NCBI GenBank assembly: GCA_041299015.1 | Contig: JBFYWB010000009.1 | Span: 1-40,281, forward strand | Source of the DNA: JARFQH01 sp041299015 | GTDB taxonomy: Bacteria > Desulfobacterota > Desulfobacteria > Desulfobacterales > SG8-13 | Length of the DNA: 40,281 bases | Direction of reading: 5' to 3' | Shown here: positions 33,323 to 40,281 of the stretch, one piece after another | Layout: each line of letters begins with the position of its first letter | Position numbering within the stretch: position 1 is the first letter of the stretch | Position numbers and translations under genes: made by a program | Notes under the pieces: model-generated | The model's input: only the letters and a program-made list of their open reading frames with translations | The model's database searches: none | What the model was told of the DNA's origin: nothing

Positions 33323-33748
33323 TCAGGTCTGCGGAGTGTATTTTGTCAAAGTGATGACGTTCTTGCCCCCGCAGCGTTGGTATTCGATGCCATCCATTAT
33401 CCTTTTCACCAGATGCAGCCCCAGCCCGCCGATCTTACAGTCTTCGATGTGATCTTTAAGCTCCGACGTGTGTTTTGCCGCCGCGTCAAAGGGGATCCCG
33501 TCGTCTTCGACGCGAATACTGATCTTGCCGTCTGCATGCGAAAGCGCCACCCTGACATAGTGGCGGCTGTCGTCTGCGAATCCGTACTTAACGATGTTGG
33601 TAAACAGTTCGTCCACGGCCAGATTGATTTGGAAGACACATTTTTTGGACAGTCCGATATCTTCACCGAACGCCTGGAGTTTTTGGCCCAGTCTTTCGAG
33701 TTCGGAGATCCGGTTCTTGAGTTTGATCGATACGCTTTTCCTTGACAT
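33323..33748 (-). CDS. RsbW-like anti-sigma/serine kinase ATPase (GHKL)
   Basis: The 141-residue protein carries the GHKL ATP site: N-box INLAVDELFTNIVKYGF near residue 42, G1 box EDDGIPFD near residue 80, and G2 GGLGLHLVKRIMDGIEY near residue 108. This is the HATPase_c_2 family of RsbW/SpoIIAB and similar kinases, which phosphorylate STAS antagonists and bind sigma factors or other clients. The STAS gene follows 63 bp downstream. No sigma-factor gene is visible, so its client could be the exporter or the cyclic-nucleotide protein. Length is normal for the family. Confidence 0.93.
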   Translation of the reverse strand: MSRKSVSIKLKNRISELERLGQKLQAFGEDIGLSKKCVFQINLAVDELFTNIVKYGFADDSRHYVRVALSHADGKISIRVEDDGIPFDAAAKHTSELKDHIEDCKIGGLGLHLVKRIMDGIEYQRCGGKNVITLTKYTPQT

Positions 33749-33865
33749 CGGATTTTTCGTTCAGGCACGTTAATCCACGTCACCCGAGCCGGCTCAGCCG
33801 AACGCCGTCTGCCGAGCGGTTACGTCACAACAGTTCCATCACAATACCTATCACGTTCGCGACGA

Positions 33866-34393
33866 TCACACAAGGCTGACACCGAGCTCTTTGAAGCAAT
33901 CACTGCAATCCACGGCGCGATAGGCCATGAACCGCTTTTCCCAACCGTACACATTTTCAACGATAACCTTGACCAACTTCGGCATCACGTCAGGAAAGCG
34001 TTCCAGGGCCTTGGTGAATTTCTCGCGGCTGATGGTCAGGCAGGTCATGTCGGTCCGGGCTCTGAGAGAAAACAGGCGGCGCATGGCACCCATAAGGGCC
34101 AGACGTCCGAGAAATTCACCTTCTTCATAGTCCCGGACGACTTGTTCCCGGTCAGCGATTATCTTAAACAGGCGGGCGCTGCCCGAAATGATGTAATACG
34201 CCTGCTCATCCTCGTCGTCCTGTTTAAACAAGAAATCACCGGCCTTGAAGTGTATCCGGTGGCAAAGATAGGCCAGGACCTTCGCGGCCTCCAGCGGCAG
34301 TGCTGAAAAAAAGTCGACCTGACGCAGGATGTTCAAATTTTCCGTGTACTCACAGGTGGTAGCGTCGTTATTTTTTTCCGTATTCGAGTTCAT
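33866..34393 (-). CDS. Cyclic nucleotide-binding domain protein without DNA-binding domain
   Basis: About 175 residues from the ATG at 34391-34393 (AAAGG about 8 nt upstream). The CNB fold is clear: FSALPLEAAKVLAYLCHRIH, FKAGDFLFKQDDEDEQAYYI, ISGSARLFK, YEEGEFLGRLALMGAMRR (the phosphate-binding cassette, here G-E-F-L-G-R-L-A-L) and SLRARTDMTCLTI. The cassette lacks the usual Arg-Ser/Thr of cAMP binders, so the ligand may be different or absent. After the C-helix (PKLVKVIVENVYGWEKRF) there is a short tail with two Cys (DCSDCF) and no helix-turn-helix. It overlaps the exporter gene by 26 bp, so probably acts on it rather than on DNA. Confidence 0.88.
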   Translation of the reverse strand: MNSNTEKNNDATTCEYTENLNILRQVDFFSALPLEAAKVLAYLCHRIHFKAGDFLFKQDDEDEQAYYIISGSARLFKIIADREQVVRDYEEGEFLGRLALMGAMRRLFSLRARTDMTCLTISREKFTKALERFPDVMPKLVKVIVENVYGWEKRFMAYRAVDCSDCFKELGVSLV

Positions 34394-36884
34394 ACAAGAG
34401 GCCTTTCCGGGCAATGAGTTCGTCATAGGTCCCGCTTTCACCGATTTTACCGGACTTCATCACGGCCACCTGGTCGAAGTTCTTAATAATGTCGAGCCGG
34501 TGGACCACCGAAATCAGGGTGCTTTTACCCTTCCATTGGTTTTCCAGCAAGTTCTGAATTCGGGTCTGAGAATTGTTGTCCAGCGCCGAGGTGGCTTCAT
34601 CCAGAATCAGCACGGGCGGCTTTTTGAGCAGGGCGCGGGCAATTGAGAGCTTCTGGCGCTGACCTCCCGAGAGCCGGTCGCCCTTATTGCCGACCTCGAA
34701 CTGCATGCCGATTTCGATAATGGTTTCGAGGAAATCTTCTTCGATCAACAGATGGACGATGCTTTGATTGATTTTTTCCTGGGCGGACGGGTTGAAGATT
34801 TTCATTTTACCAAAAAAGATATTGTTCAGAATCGTCTGCGAGTAAATGTACTGCGATATTTGAAAAAAAGTGACGGCATGGGGGTCGTCGGCGCTGATTT
34901 TTTTCCTGAATAGCGTTCGACCTTCGAGGATGAGGGCTTCCAGAGTCTTCGGGAGTGCCACCGTTTTGTGAATCCCGGGTGTGAAGCGCAAGGCCAGCTC
35001 AAGGAGTTTGGTACGGTCCGCTTCCTCGGGCTGGCCGAGTTTGGCCTTTTTGGAGCGTTCGACGACTTTCCGGAAGTCGTTCAACTCCTCCGGCGCGATC
35101 GGACTCTGCTCGAAGAGCAACTCGTCCGGCGGCATGTTGCCCAGGATGTCGACCATCTGCTCGGCCAGTCGAATGCCGAGGTTCAGCAGCGGCCGCGCGA
35201 GCCGGGATTCTTCCAGAAAGCGCAGGAAATATGTGTTTTGGGGCAAATTGACGGAGTTGAACTCATCCCGTTTGGCCGTACCGAAGGTCAGGTTCTCCAC
35301 GACGCTTGAAAAATAAAGATACCGGTTCTCGTCGAAAAATTCGACATATTCCGCCAACTCTGCGCCGAAGCTGCGCTGGAAACTTTCCCTGGTGCGCAGC
35401 ACCCTGGCGGCCAGTTCCTGATCGTGGTCATTTGTCAGGACGGTATTGAGGCCGAAGCGCAGCACATCAACGAAGATTCCGGTTTGCTGCAAAACCGCGA
35501 TGATGTCGTCAAGGCTCGGCATCCGGTCGGTTTTGCCACCCTGGCCCGCATCGGCATTGGCCAGGCAACCGTAAAGCAGATTCTCCCGGATGGTGCCCGA
35601 AAATATGAACGGGCTCTGGGAGACGAAGCCGACATTCCGGGTCATGTCCTTTTTGGACAGCTCCGCCACTTCTTTGCCGTCCAGCAGAACATGCCCGCCC
35701 GTATAGCGGTAGAGCTGGCCGATGCACTGGGCCAGGGTACTCTTACCGCTGCCCGAAAAACCGACCAAGGCCAAGTTTTGGCCCTGCCCTATGGAAAGTG
35801 AAATGTCGTCGAGCAGATGAATTCCTTCTTCGGTGACAAACGACAGGTTTTGCACTGCGATGTCGCCCCGAACCGCATACGGTTGGCGGTCGATCGGTTC
35901 CAGAGCATAATCCGGTTCGCGATCGAAATACTCCATGGTGCGATTGTACTGCACGAAGGCATCCTGATAGACTTGATACATTTCGATCAGTTCCTTCCAG
36001 GGCGTGTAGAGTTTTTCCTGAGCCGAGAGAAATGCGATCATGGCCCCCAACTCCAGTTGGCCTTTCATGGCCAAATAGCCGCCGAGCAGGAACACCAGAA
36101 AGGGGCTCAGATTCGTAAAGAAATTGTTTATGGTCTTAATCGCCTGGGTGTAGAGGGTCCAGATGAGTCGGATTTTCTCCAGCTTGTTCACCATGCCGTC
36201 GAATTTGGTGTTCTCGATCCGGTAGGCGCCGTTACCGTGGATTTCGTGTATTCCGGTGACGGCTTCGCCGATCTTGCCCGCCATGGCGCGGGTGGCATCC
36301 ACCCGCCTTGTGTTCAGCTGGTTGGCACGTCTCTGAAGCAGGGGCAGGATGATCATCACCATCGGGTAGATGCTGAGGGACACGGCGGCCAGGAGGGGAT
36401 TGAGCCAGAACAGATAAACGGCGAAAGCCAGCAGCGTCAGGACGTTGGTGACCGGTACCGATATGGCCATGCCCACAAAGTTACCGGCGACGGGCAACTC
36501 GGTCGTCAGGGCCGAGACCACCAGGCCGGGTTGTGTTTTCCGAAAGAAATCTAAAGGTAAAGTCAGAATGTGATGATAGAGTTCCTGGCGCATTGCGGAC
36601 AGGGCGCGCTGCGCGATCATGGCCTGGATGTAGTTGATCAGCAGTTTCAAGGCCCCCTGGGAAATGACGGCGACCAGGTAAATGCCGCAGTAGATCAGCA
36701 GCAGATCCACTTTCCTCAGATAGATCGCTTCGTTGACAACCCGTTTCTGCATTTCGAGGGGCACGACGCGGGTGAAGACAGTGATCAGAATGATGAATAT
36801 CAGCAGAAACTGTAACTTCGGCCTGGTGGTGAGGACCCAAGACCAAAGGGTCCGCTTATGCACCGGAAGTGGCTCGGTTTTCAT
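34368..36884 (-). CDS. ABC exporter with expanded ATPase domain (repeated helical subdomain)
   Basis: The 838-residue half-exporter has a six-TM type I exporter domain (residues about 25-300) and then an ATPase domain: Walker A VGFSGSGKST near 375, Q-loop VSQSPF near 422, signature LSGGQRQKLSIARAL near 738, Walker B PVLILDEATSALD near 757 and switch VVHRLD. Normally about 100 residues part Walker A from the signature; here about 360 do. Three segments look alike: TIRENLLYG (431), SVVENLTFG (527) and TILNNIFFG (684), each followed by a helix pair (IIAVLQQTGIFVDVLRFGL, FLRFLEESRLARPLLNLG, IVHLLIEEDFLETIIEIG). So the helical subdomain seems triplicated. First gene of the operon. Confidence 0.9.
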   Translation of the reverse strand: MKTEPLPVHKRTLWSWVLTTRPKLQFLLIFIILITVFTRVVPLEMQKRVVNEAIYLRKVDLLLIYCGIYLVAVISQGALKLLINYIQAMIAQRALSAMRQELYHHILTLPLDFFRKTQPGLVVSALTTELPVAGNFVGMAISVPVTNVLTLLAFAVYLFWLNPLLAAVSLSIYPMVMIILPLLQRRANQLNTRRVDATRAMAGKIGEAVTGIHEIHGNGAYRIENTKFDGMVNKLEKIRLIWTLYTQAIKTINNFFTNLSPFLVFLLGGYLAMKGQLELGAMIAFLSAQEKLYTPWKELIEMYQVYQDAFVQYNRTMEYFDREPDYALEPIDRQPYAVRGDIAVQNLSFVTEEGIHLLDDISLSIGQGQNLALVGFSGSGKSTLAQCIGQLYRYTGGHVLLDGKEVAELSKKDMTRNVGFVSQSPFIFSGTIRENLLYGCLANADAGQGGKTDRMPSLDDIIAVLQQTGIFVDVLRFGLNTVLTNDHDQELAARVLRTRESFQRSFGAELAEYVEFFDENRYLYFSSVVENLTFGTAKRDEFNSVNLPQNTYFLRFLEESRLARPLLNLGIRLAEQMVDILGNMPPDELLFEQSPIAPEELNDFRKVVERSKKAKLGQPEEADRTKLLELALRFTPGIHKTVALPKTLEALILEGRTLFRKKISADDPHAVTFFQISQYIYSQTILNNIFFGKMKIFNPSAQEKINQSIVHLLIEEDFLETIIEIGMQFEVGNKGDRLSGGQRQKLSIARALLKKPPVLILDEATSALDNNSQTRIQNLLENQWKGKSTLISVVHRLDIIKNFDQVAVMKSGKIGESGTYDELIARKGLLYELEYGKK

Positions 36885-36904
36885 GGATGATAATTCCCTC
36901 TTTT

Positions 36905-36968
36905 ATCCGATCAATCGGATGGCGGATCGTACAGCTTAATCATTATACAGGCCGAATCAAATTGACAA
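36905..36968 (-). promoter_or_regulatory. Promoter and inverted repeat upstream of the ABC exporter operon
   Basis: Read on the minus strand, TTGTCA (complement of 36963-36968), a 15-bp spacer and TATAAT (complement of 36942-36947) make a candidate promoter. Between it and the ATG a perfect repeat ATCCGAT-CA-ATCGGAT lies at 36905-36920 in the leader, a possible operator or RNA hairpin. The 15-bp spacer is short, so confidence is moderate. Confidence 0.5.
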
Positions 36969-37041
36969 GTCTTAACCCGTTGAGCGGCTACTAGGGCAAA
37001 AACCGGACCGAGCTCAACGAACAACAAGAAAACCTTTGCCT

Positions 37042-37070
37042 TTGACAACGATGCGGCGAAGGCATATACG
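37042..37070 (+). promoter_or_regulatory. Sigma-70-type promoter before DUF2065-queA-tgt
   Basis: TTGACA (37042-37047), a 17-bp spacer and TATACG (37065-37070) give a good promoter with an expected start near 37077, about 58 nt before the DUF2065 ATG. The 250-bp gap 36885-37134 thus holds divergent promoters for the ABC exporter and the queuosine genes. Confidence 0.6.
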
Positions 37071-37134
37071 GAGGCTTTTTACAGGGCACTGTGCGCGCAA
37101 CCCTATTTGTTTGTCCTCGGGAAAAGGGAAATAA

Positions 37135-37320
37135 ATGGACTTTTTTCTGTGTGTTGTCGGCGTGGTCATGATCTTCGAAGGGCTGCCGTATTTTGCGTTC
37201 CCGTCCAAGATGAAGCGCTGGATCCTGAAAGTCGCTGAGATGCCGGACGAAAGCCTGCGCCGCTTCGGATTCGTGTTGATGGCGATCGGACTTGCGTTGG
37301 TGTATTTGGGAAAGCGTTAA
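37135..37320 (+). CDS. DUF2065 family small membrane protein
   Basis: A 61-residue protein: TM1 (FFLCVVGVVMIFEGLPYFAF), the loop PSKMKRWILKVAEMPDESLR and TM2 (FGFVLMAIGLALVYLGKR). This two-helix arrangement with EGLPYFAFPxxM is the DUF2065 family, often seen beside hflC or other envelope genes; function unknown. AAAGGGA lies 5-6 nt before the ATG. It is followed by queA 11 bp later, so co-transcription is likely. Confidence 0.9.
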   Translation: MDFFLCVVGVVMIFEGLPYFAFPSKMKRWILKVAEMPDESLRRFGFVLMAIGLALVYLGKR

Positions 37321-37331
37321 CAAAAGGCCGG

Positions 37332-38396
37332 ATGTGCACGCGGATGTTTTCACTATCGGACTACGACTACAATCTGCCTTCCGAATGGATCGCCCAAACA
37401 CCGTCGGCCCGCAGGGAGTGCTCCCGGCTCTTGGTTCTGGACCGCAGTAGCGGGGCCTTGGCGCATCGCTTTTTCGAGGACCTTCTTGCCTACATCGGCC
37501 CGCCCGACGTGCTGGTCGTCAACAACACGGAAGTGATCCCCGGTCGTCTGATCGGCCGCAAGACCACCGGCGGTAAGATCGAGGTCCTGGTTCTCGACTA
37601 CGCCGGCGGACGAACCGAAAACGGTCGGTTTGTTTGCCAGTGTCTGGCGAAGGCCGCCAAACCGCCACGGCCCGGAGAAGAGATCTCGTTCGACGGAGCG
37701 CTGCAGGCCAGGGTGTTGGCCGGCGGCGACGGCCTCTTCACGCTTGCCTTCGACTGCGACGGGTTGTTCGAGGACCACCTTTACCGTGTCGGCCAGGTGC
37801 CGCTTCCGCCGTATATCCGTCGAAACGCCGGGTATTGCCTGCCGGACGACCGCGGGCGCTACCAAACGGTCTATGCCGAACAGAAGGGGGCCGTGGCCGC
37901 GCCGACGGCCGGCCTTCATTTTTCGCAGGAACTGCTGGCGGGCATACATGCAAAAGGCGTCGACGTCGTCACCATTACCCTGCATGTCGGTTACGGCACT
38001 TTCATGCCGGTCAGGGTGGCTGACATTCGCCAACACCGCATGCACGCCGAAAGATTTAAGGTGTCTTCCAAAGCGGCCGAGCGCATCAATCGCGCCAGAG
38101 CGGAGGGCGGCCGCATCGTCGCGGTGGGAACCACGTGCGTGCGCACCCTCGAGTTCAGCGCCGACCACCGGGGTCGGATTGCCTCCGGCAGCGGCACCTG
38201 CGATCTCTTCATATACCCGGGGTACCGGTTCAAAGCGATCGATGGGCTGGTGACGAACTTTCATCTGCCGAAGTCGACCCTGCTGATGCTGGTGGCCGCC
38301 TTTGCCGGAAGAGATACGGTTCTTAAGGCATACGCGCAGGCGATCGCGGCAAGGTACCGGTTTTTCAGCTATGGGGATGCGATGTTGATCATATAA
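37332..38396 (+). CDS. queA: S-adenosylmethionine:tRNA ribosyltransferase-isomerase QueA
   Basis: QueA moves the ribosyl part of SAM to 7-aminomethyl-7-deazaguanine in tRNA to make epoxyqueuosine. The 354-residue protein starts (after a short leader MCTR) MFSLSDYDYNLPSEWIAQTP, and shows DVLVVNNTEVIPGRLIGRK, AVAAPTAGLHFSQELLAGI, TLHVGYGTFMPVRV and the C-terminal IDGLVTNFHLPKSTLLMLV AAFAG blocks typical of QueA. Length is normal. The ATG at 37332 has AAAGG nearby; the ATG at 37344 fits the family start better. tgt follows 77 bp downstream. Confidence 0.97.
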   Translation: MCTRMFSLSDYDYNLPSEWIAQTPSARRECSRLLVLDRSSGALAHRFFEDLLAYIGPPDVLVVNNTEVIPGRLIGRKTTGGKIEVLVLDYAGGRTENGRFVCQCLAKAAKPPRPGEEISFDGALQARVLAGGDGLFTLAFDCDGLFEDHLYRVGQVPLPPYIRRNAGYCLPDDRGRYQTVYAEQKGAVAAPTAGLHFSQELLAGIHAKGVDVVTITLHVGYGTFMPVRVADIRQHRMHAERFKVSSKAAERINRARAEGGRIVAVGTTCVRTLEFSADHRGRIASGSGTCDLFIYPGYRFKAIDGLVTNFHLPKSTLLMLVAAFAGRDTVLKAYAQAIAARYRFFSYGDAMLII

Positions 38397-38473
38397 CTAC
38401 CTGCGGTTTAGGTTTTAGGATTCGGGTTTAAAGCCAACATGTAGAACTTAAGACTTAATGTCATTTTTCGCCT

Positions 38474-39595
38474 ATGTTCGATTTTACGGTCACATCCCGA
38501 TGCCGAGACACCCGTGCGCGAACCGGTGTTTTCGAGACCGCACATGGCGCTGTGCGGACACCGGTTTTCATGCCGGTCGGCACGCTGGGAACCGTCAAGG
38601 CTCTTTCACCGGAGGAGCTTGTGCAATGCGGCGCCCAGATCATCCTGGGCAACACCTACCATCTCTACCTGAGGCCCGGTTGCGCGGTCATCGAGCGCTT
38701 TGCGGGACTCCACCGGTTTATGAACTGGCACGGCCCGATCCTGACCGACAGCGGCGGCTTTCAGGTGTTTTCCCTGGCACGGCTGTCCAGGATCAGTGAG
38801 GAGGGGGTGGTTTTTCAGTCGCACATCGACGGATCTGCGCATTTGCTCAGTCCCGAAAAGGCGGTTGCAATCCAGGTGTGCCTCGATGCGGACATCATCA
38901 TGTGCCTCGACCAGTGTATCGCCTACCCGGCCGCGCGAGAAACCGCTCGCGAGGCTCTCGAACTGACCGCCCGGTGGGCCAGGCGGTGCAAAGCGGCATG
39001 GTCACGAGCAAACGATCACCGGGCGCTGTTTGGAATTGTCCAGGGCGGCATGTACGGGGAGTTGCGGGCGCGGTCCGCCGAATTGACGGCCGAAATCGAA
39101 TTTGACGGTTACGCCGTCGGCGGACTCAGCGTCGGCGAGCCCAAGGCCCAGATGCTGGAAATAGCCGATCAGACGCTGCCCCGGCTGCCGGCATCGCGGC
39201 CCAAATACATCATGGGGGTCGGAACGCCGGAAGACCTGGTCGAGCTGGTGGCCCTTGGTGCCGACATGTTCGACTGCGTGCTGCCGACCCGCAATGCCCG
39301 CAACGGTCAGGTGTTTACAACTGCCGGGACCCTGAACATCTCAAACGCCCGCTACCGGACCGATACGGCACCTCCCGACCCCGCCTGCACCTGCTACACC
39401 TGCCGCCATTACTCGCGGGCCTACCTGCGCCACCTGTATACATCCCGGGAGCTTCTGGCTTATCGCCTCAACACGATTCACAACATTCATTATTTTGCAG
39501 GCCTGGCGGACGATATGCGGGCCGCCATCGCCGAACAGCGCTTTGCGGATTTCCGCAGACAGTTTTATCACCGGCGCGGCGGACGCGCAGGCTAG
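38474..39595 (+). CDS. tgt: Queuine/preQ1 tRNA-guanine transglycosylase
   Basis: Tgt swaps guanine 34 in tRNAs with GUN anticodons for preQ1, the step before QueA. The 373-residue protein has ARTGVFETAHGAVRTPVFMP, LGNTYHLYLRPG, the base-binding Asp in ILTDSGGFQVFSLA, the nucleophile Asp in GADMFDCVLPTRNARNGQ, and the zinc site CTCYTCRHYSRAYLRHL with a later His (NTIHNIHY). All key residues are present and length is usual. No clear ribosome site precedes the ATG, so coupling to the queA transcript is likely. Confidence 0.97.
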   Translation: MFDFTVTSRCRDTRARTGVFETAHGAVRTPVFMPVGTLGTVKALSPEELVQCGAQIILGNTYHLYLRPGCAVIERFAGLHRFMNWHGPILTDSGGFQVFSLARLSRISEEGVVFQSHIDGSAHLLSPEKAVAIQVCLDADIIMCLDQCIAYPAARETAREALELTARWARRCKAAWSRANDHRALFGIVQGGMYGELRARSAELTAEIEFDGYAVGGLSVGEPKAQMLEIADQTLPRLPASRPKYIMGVGTPEDLVELVALGADMFDCVLPTRNARNGQVFTTAGTLNISNARYRTDTAPPDPACTCYTCRHYSRAYLRHLYTSRELLAYRLNTIHNIHYFAGLADDMRAAIAEQRFADFRRQFYHRRGGRAG

Positions 39596-39778
39596 CCGCC
39601 GCGGACCGACAACCGCGGCGCGGCGGATGGTCCCTTGACGGTGCGCCGCGCACACGGGATGGGACAGTTGGCAAATTCAATTTTTATATTTATTTTGTGA
39701 AGCAAATCCGCTATGGCTTTGAGAAAGCCCCATTCGATCTGGTTGCCCAGTCGGGCACCCCATCACAAGGAGGAGATC

Positions 39779-39997
39779 ATGAAAGAAAAAGTTGAAGCGG
39801 CCCTGAACAAGATTCGTCCGATGCTCCAGAGAGACGGCGGCAACGTGGAACTGATCGAGGTCACCGACGGCATCGTCAAGGTCCGCCTGCAGGGCGCATG
39901 TTCGGGCTGCCCCATGTCCCAGATGACCATCAAAAACGGTATCGAGAGATTATTGAAACAGGAGATTCCCGAGGTCAAGTCGGTTGTGCCCGTTTGA
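39779..39997 (+). CDS. NifU-like (Nfu) C-terminal-domain Fe-S scaffold protein
   Basis: A 72-residue protein, MKEKVEAALNKIRPMLQRDG, GNVELIEVTDGIVKVRLQGA and CSGCPMSQMTIKNGIERLLK, is a stand-alone NifU C-terminal domain. The CSGC pair holds a 4Fe-4S cluster delivered to client enzymes, of which this window has at least one candidate (AmrS). AAGGAGG lies 6-7 nt before the ATG at 39779; the open frame extends upstream but is not coding-like. Length fits the short Nfu forms common in anaerobes. Confidence 0.93.
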   Translation: MKEKVEAALNKIRPMLQRDGGNVELIEVTDGIVKVRLQGACSGCPMSQMTIKNGIERLLKQEIPEVKSVVPV

Positions 39998-40184
39998 GGG
40001 CCGCCGCTTCGGCGGTGGCATCAGCGACCCGAACCAATGCATTGCCGATCGTTTTCCGGCAGCGTTTAGAGGCGAGGCTCTCTGAAACGGTCGACCGGCA
40101 CGGGGTGACTTCAGCACCGCTTCACGGATCACCAGCCATTCGATCGCGGCAATCGAATTCCACCTGAACGGGCAGGGACTGACC

Positions 40185-40281
40185 ATGACCATTGCAGCGG
40201 AAATCAAGACCATGATGGCCGGATCCTCTTGGATCCGAAAGATGTTCGAGGAAGGTGCCAGGCTGAAGGCCCAACACGGGG
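40185..40281 (+). CDS. PLP-dependent class I/II aminotransferase, 3' partial
   Basis: Only 32 codons are inside the window: MTIAAEIKTMMAGSSWIRKM then FEEGARLKAQHG. This N-terminus (SSWIRKMFEEGARLKxxxG) is characteristic of aspartate aminotransferase-like enzymes that continue with a DNVFDFSLGNP segment. The frame is open to the end of the window. Too little is visible to state the substrate. Confidence 0.75.
   Translation, partial: MTIAAEIKTMMAGSSWIRKMFEEGARLKAQHG

Noticed and set aside
38400..38460. GTTTTAGG/GGTTTA-like run between queA and tgt as another 7-nt repeat
   Set aside because: The units are irregular and do not share the TTGAAACTGGAAAC core.
40001..40020. Hairpin GCCGCC-GCTTCG-GGCGGT after the NifU-like gene as a terminator
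   Set aside because: The stem is short and no T-run follows.
1..40281. CRISPR array, tRNA, rRNA, transposase or phage genes
   Set aside because: I found no regular spacer-repeat array, no cloverleaf I could support, and no transposase or integrase motif in the translated frames.

Overview
The window reads as a piece of a chromosome from a GC-rich, Gram-negative, probably anaerobic Desulfobacterota (deltaproteobacterial) species. The clues are an outer-membrane porin ending in phenylalanine, an AmrS-type radical SAM enzyme, GatB (the indirect Gln/Asn-tRNA route), toxin-antitoxin pairs, and many C/G-rich palindromic intergenic elements of the CCCCCTTTGAAAAAGGGGG type. The taxonomic call is inference. 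I found no rRNA, tRNA, CRISPR array, complete insertion sequence or phage genes.

Layout. 1-4.2 kb: a 5'-truncated methyltransferase overlapping amrS, an 810-bp non-coding stretch with a candidate small RNA ending in a strong terminator, an ICMT-like membrane methyltransferase, and a small kinase-fold protein. 4.2-5.9 kb: a porin-like gene with a good promoter, a leader of about 410 nt and a double-hairpin 3' end. 6.0-7.8 kb: a toxin-antitoxin patch, with a decayed PIN toxin, an intact AbrB-like/PIN pair that may be transcribed leaderless, and a divergently placed Phd/ParE-RelE pair with a palindromic operator. 8.0-13.8 kb (minus strand): an FG-GAP repeat periplasmic protein, a DUF559 nuclease-like gene between palindromic repeats, gatB, a lipoprotein and a GSCFA protein. 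13.9-14.2 kb: a decayed C-terminus of a DUF4143 ATPase.

14.3-20.3 kb is a glycan locus: two paralogous COG4671-type glycosyltransferases bracket two GT4-type glycosyltransferases and a histidine phosphatase. 20.6-32.9 kb is a long colinear plus-strand operon with an uncharacterised membrane system: a compact FtsX-like permease, a MacB/LolD-type ATPase, a 1636-residue protein joining an M28 peptidase-like domain that lacks its metal ligands to an FtsX permease, two large polytopic proteins (DUF6785-like and OPT/peptide-transporter-like), a protein of unknown family and a PqqD-like protein. A four-helix-bundle (23S rRNA IVS-type) gene sits inside this operon, flanked by inverted 7-nt-periodic repeats, and looks inserted.

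32.9-36.9 kb (minus strand) holds a second notable unit: an ABC exporter whose ATPase domain carries about 245 extra residues that look like two extra copies of the helical subdomain, followed by a cyclic-nucleotide-binding protein, an RsbW-type ATPase and a STAS antagonist. This suggests an exporter tied to a partner-switching circuit. 37.1-40.3 kb is housekeeping: DUF2065, queA, tgt (queuosine synthesis), a NifU-like Fe-S scaffold and the start of a PLP aminotransferase.

The best candidates for something undescribed are the ABC exporter with a triplicated helical subdomain plus its partner-switch genes, and the pseudopeptidase-FtsX/DUF6785/PqqD operon.
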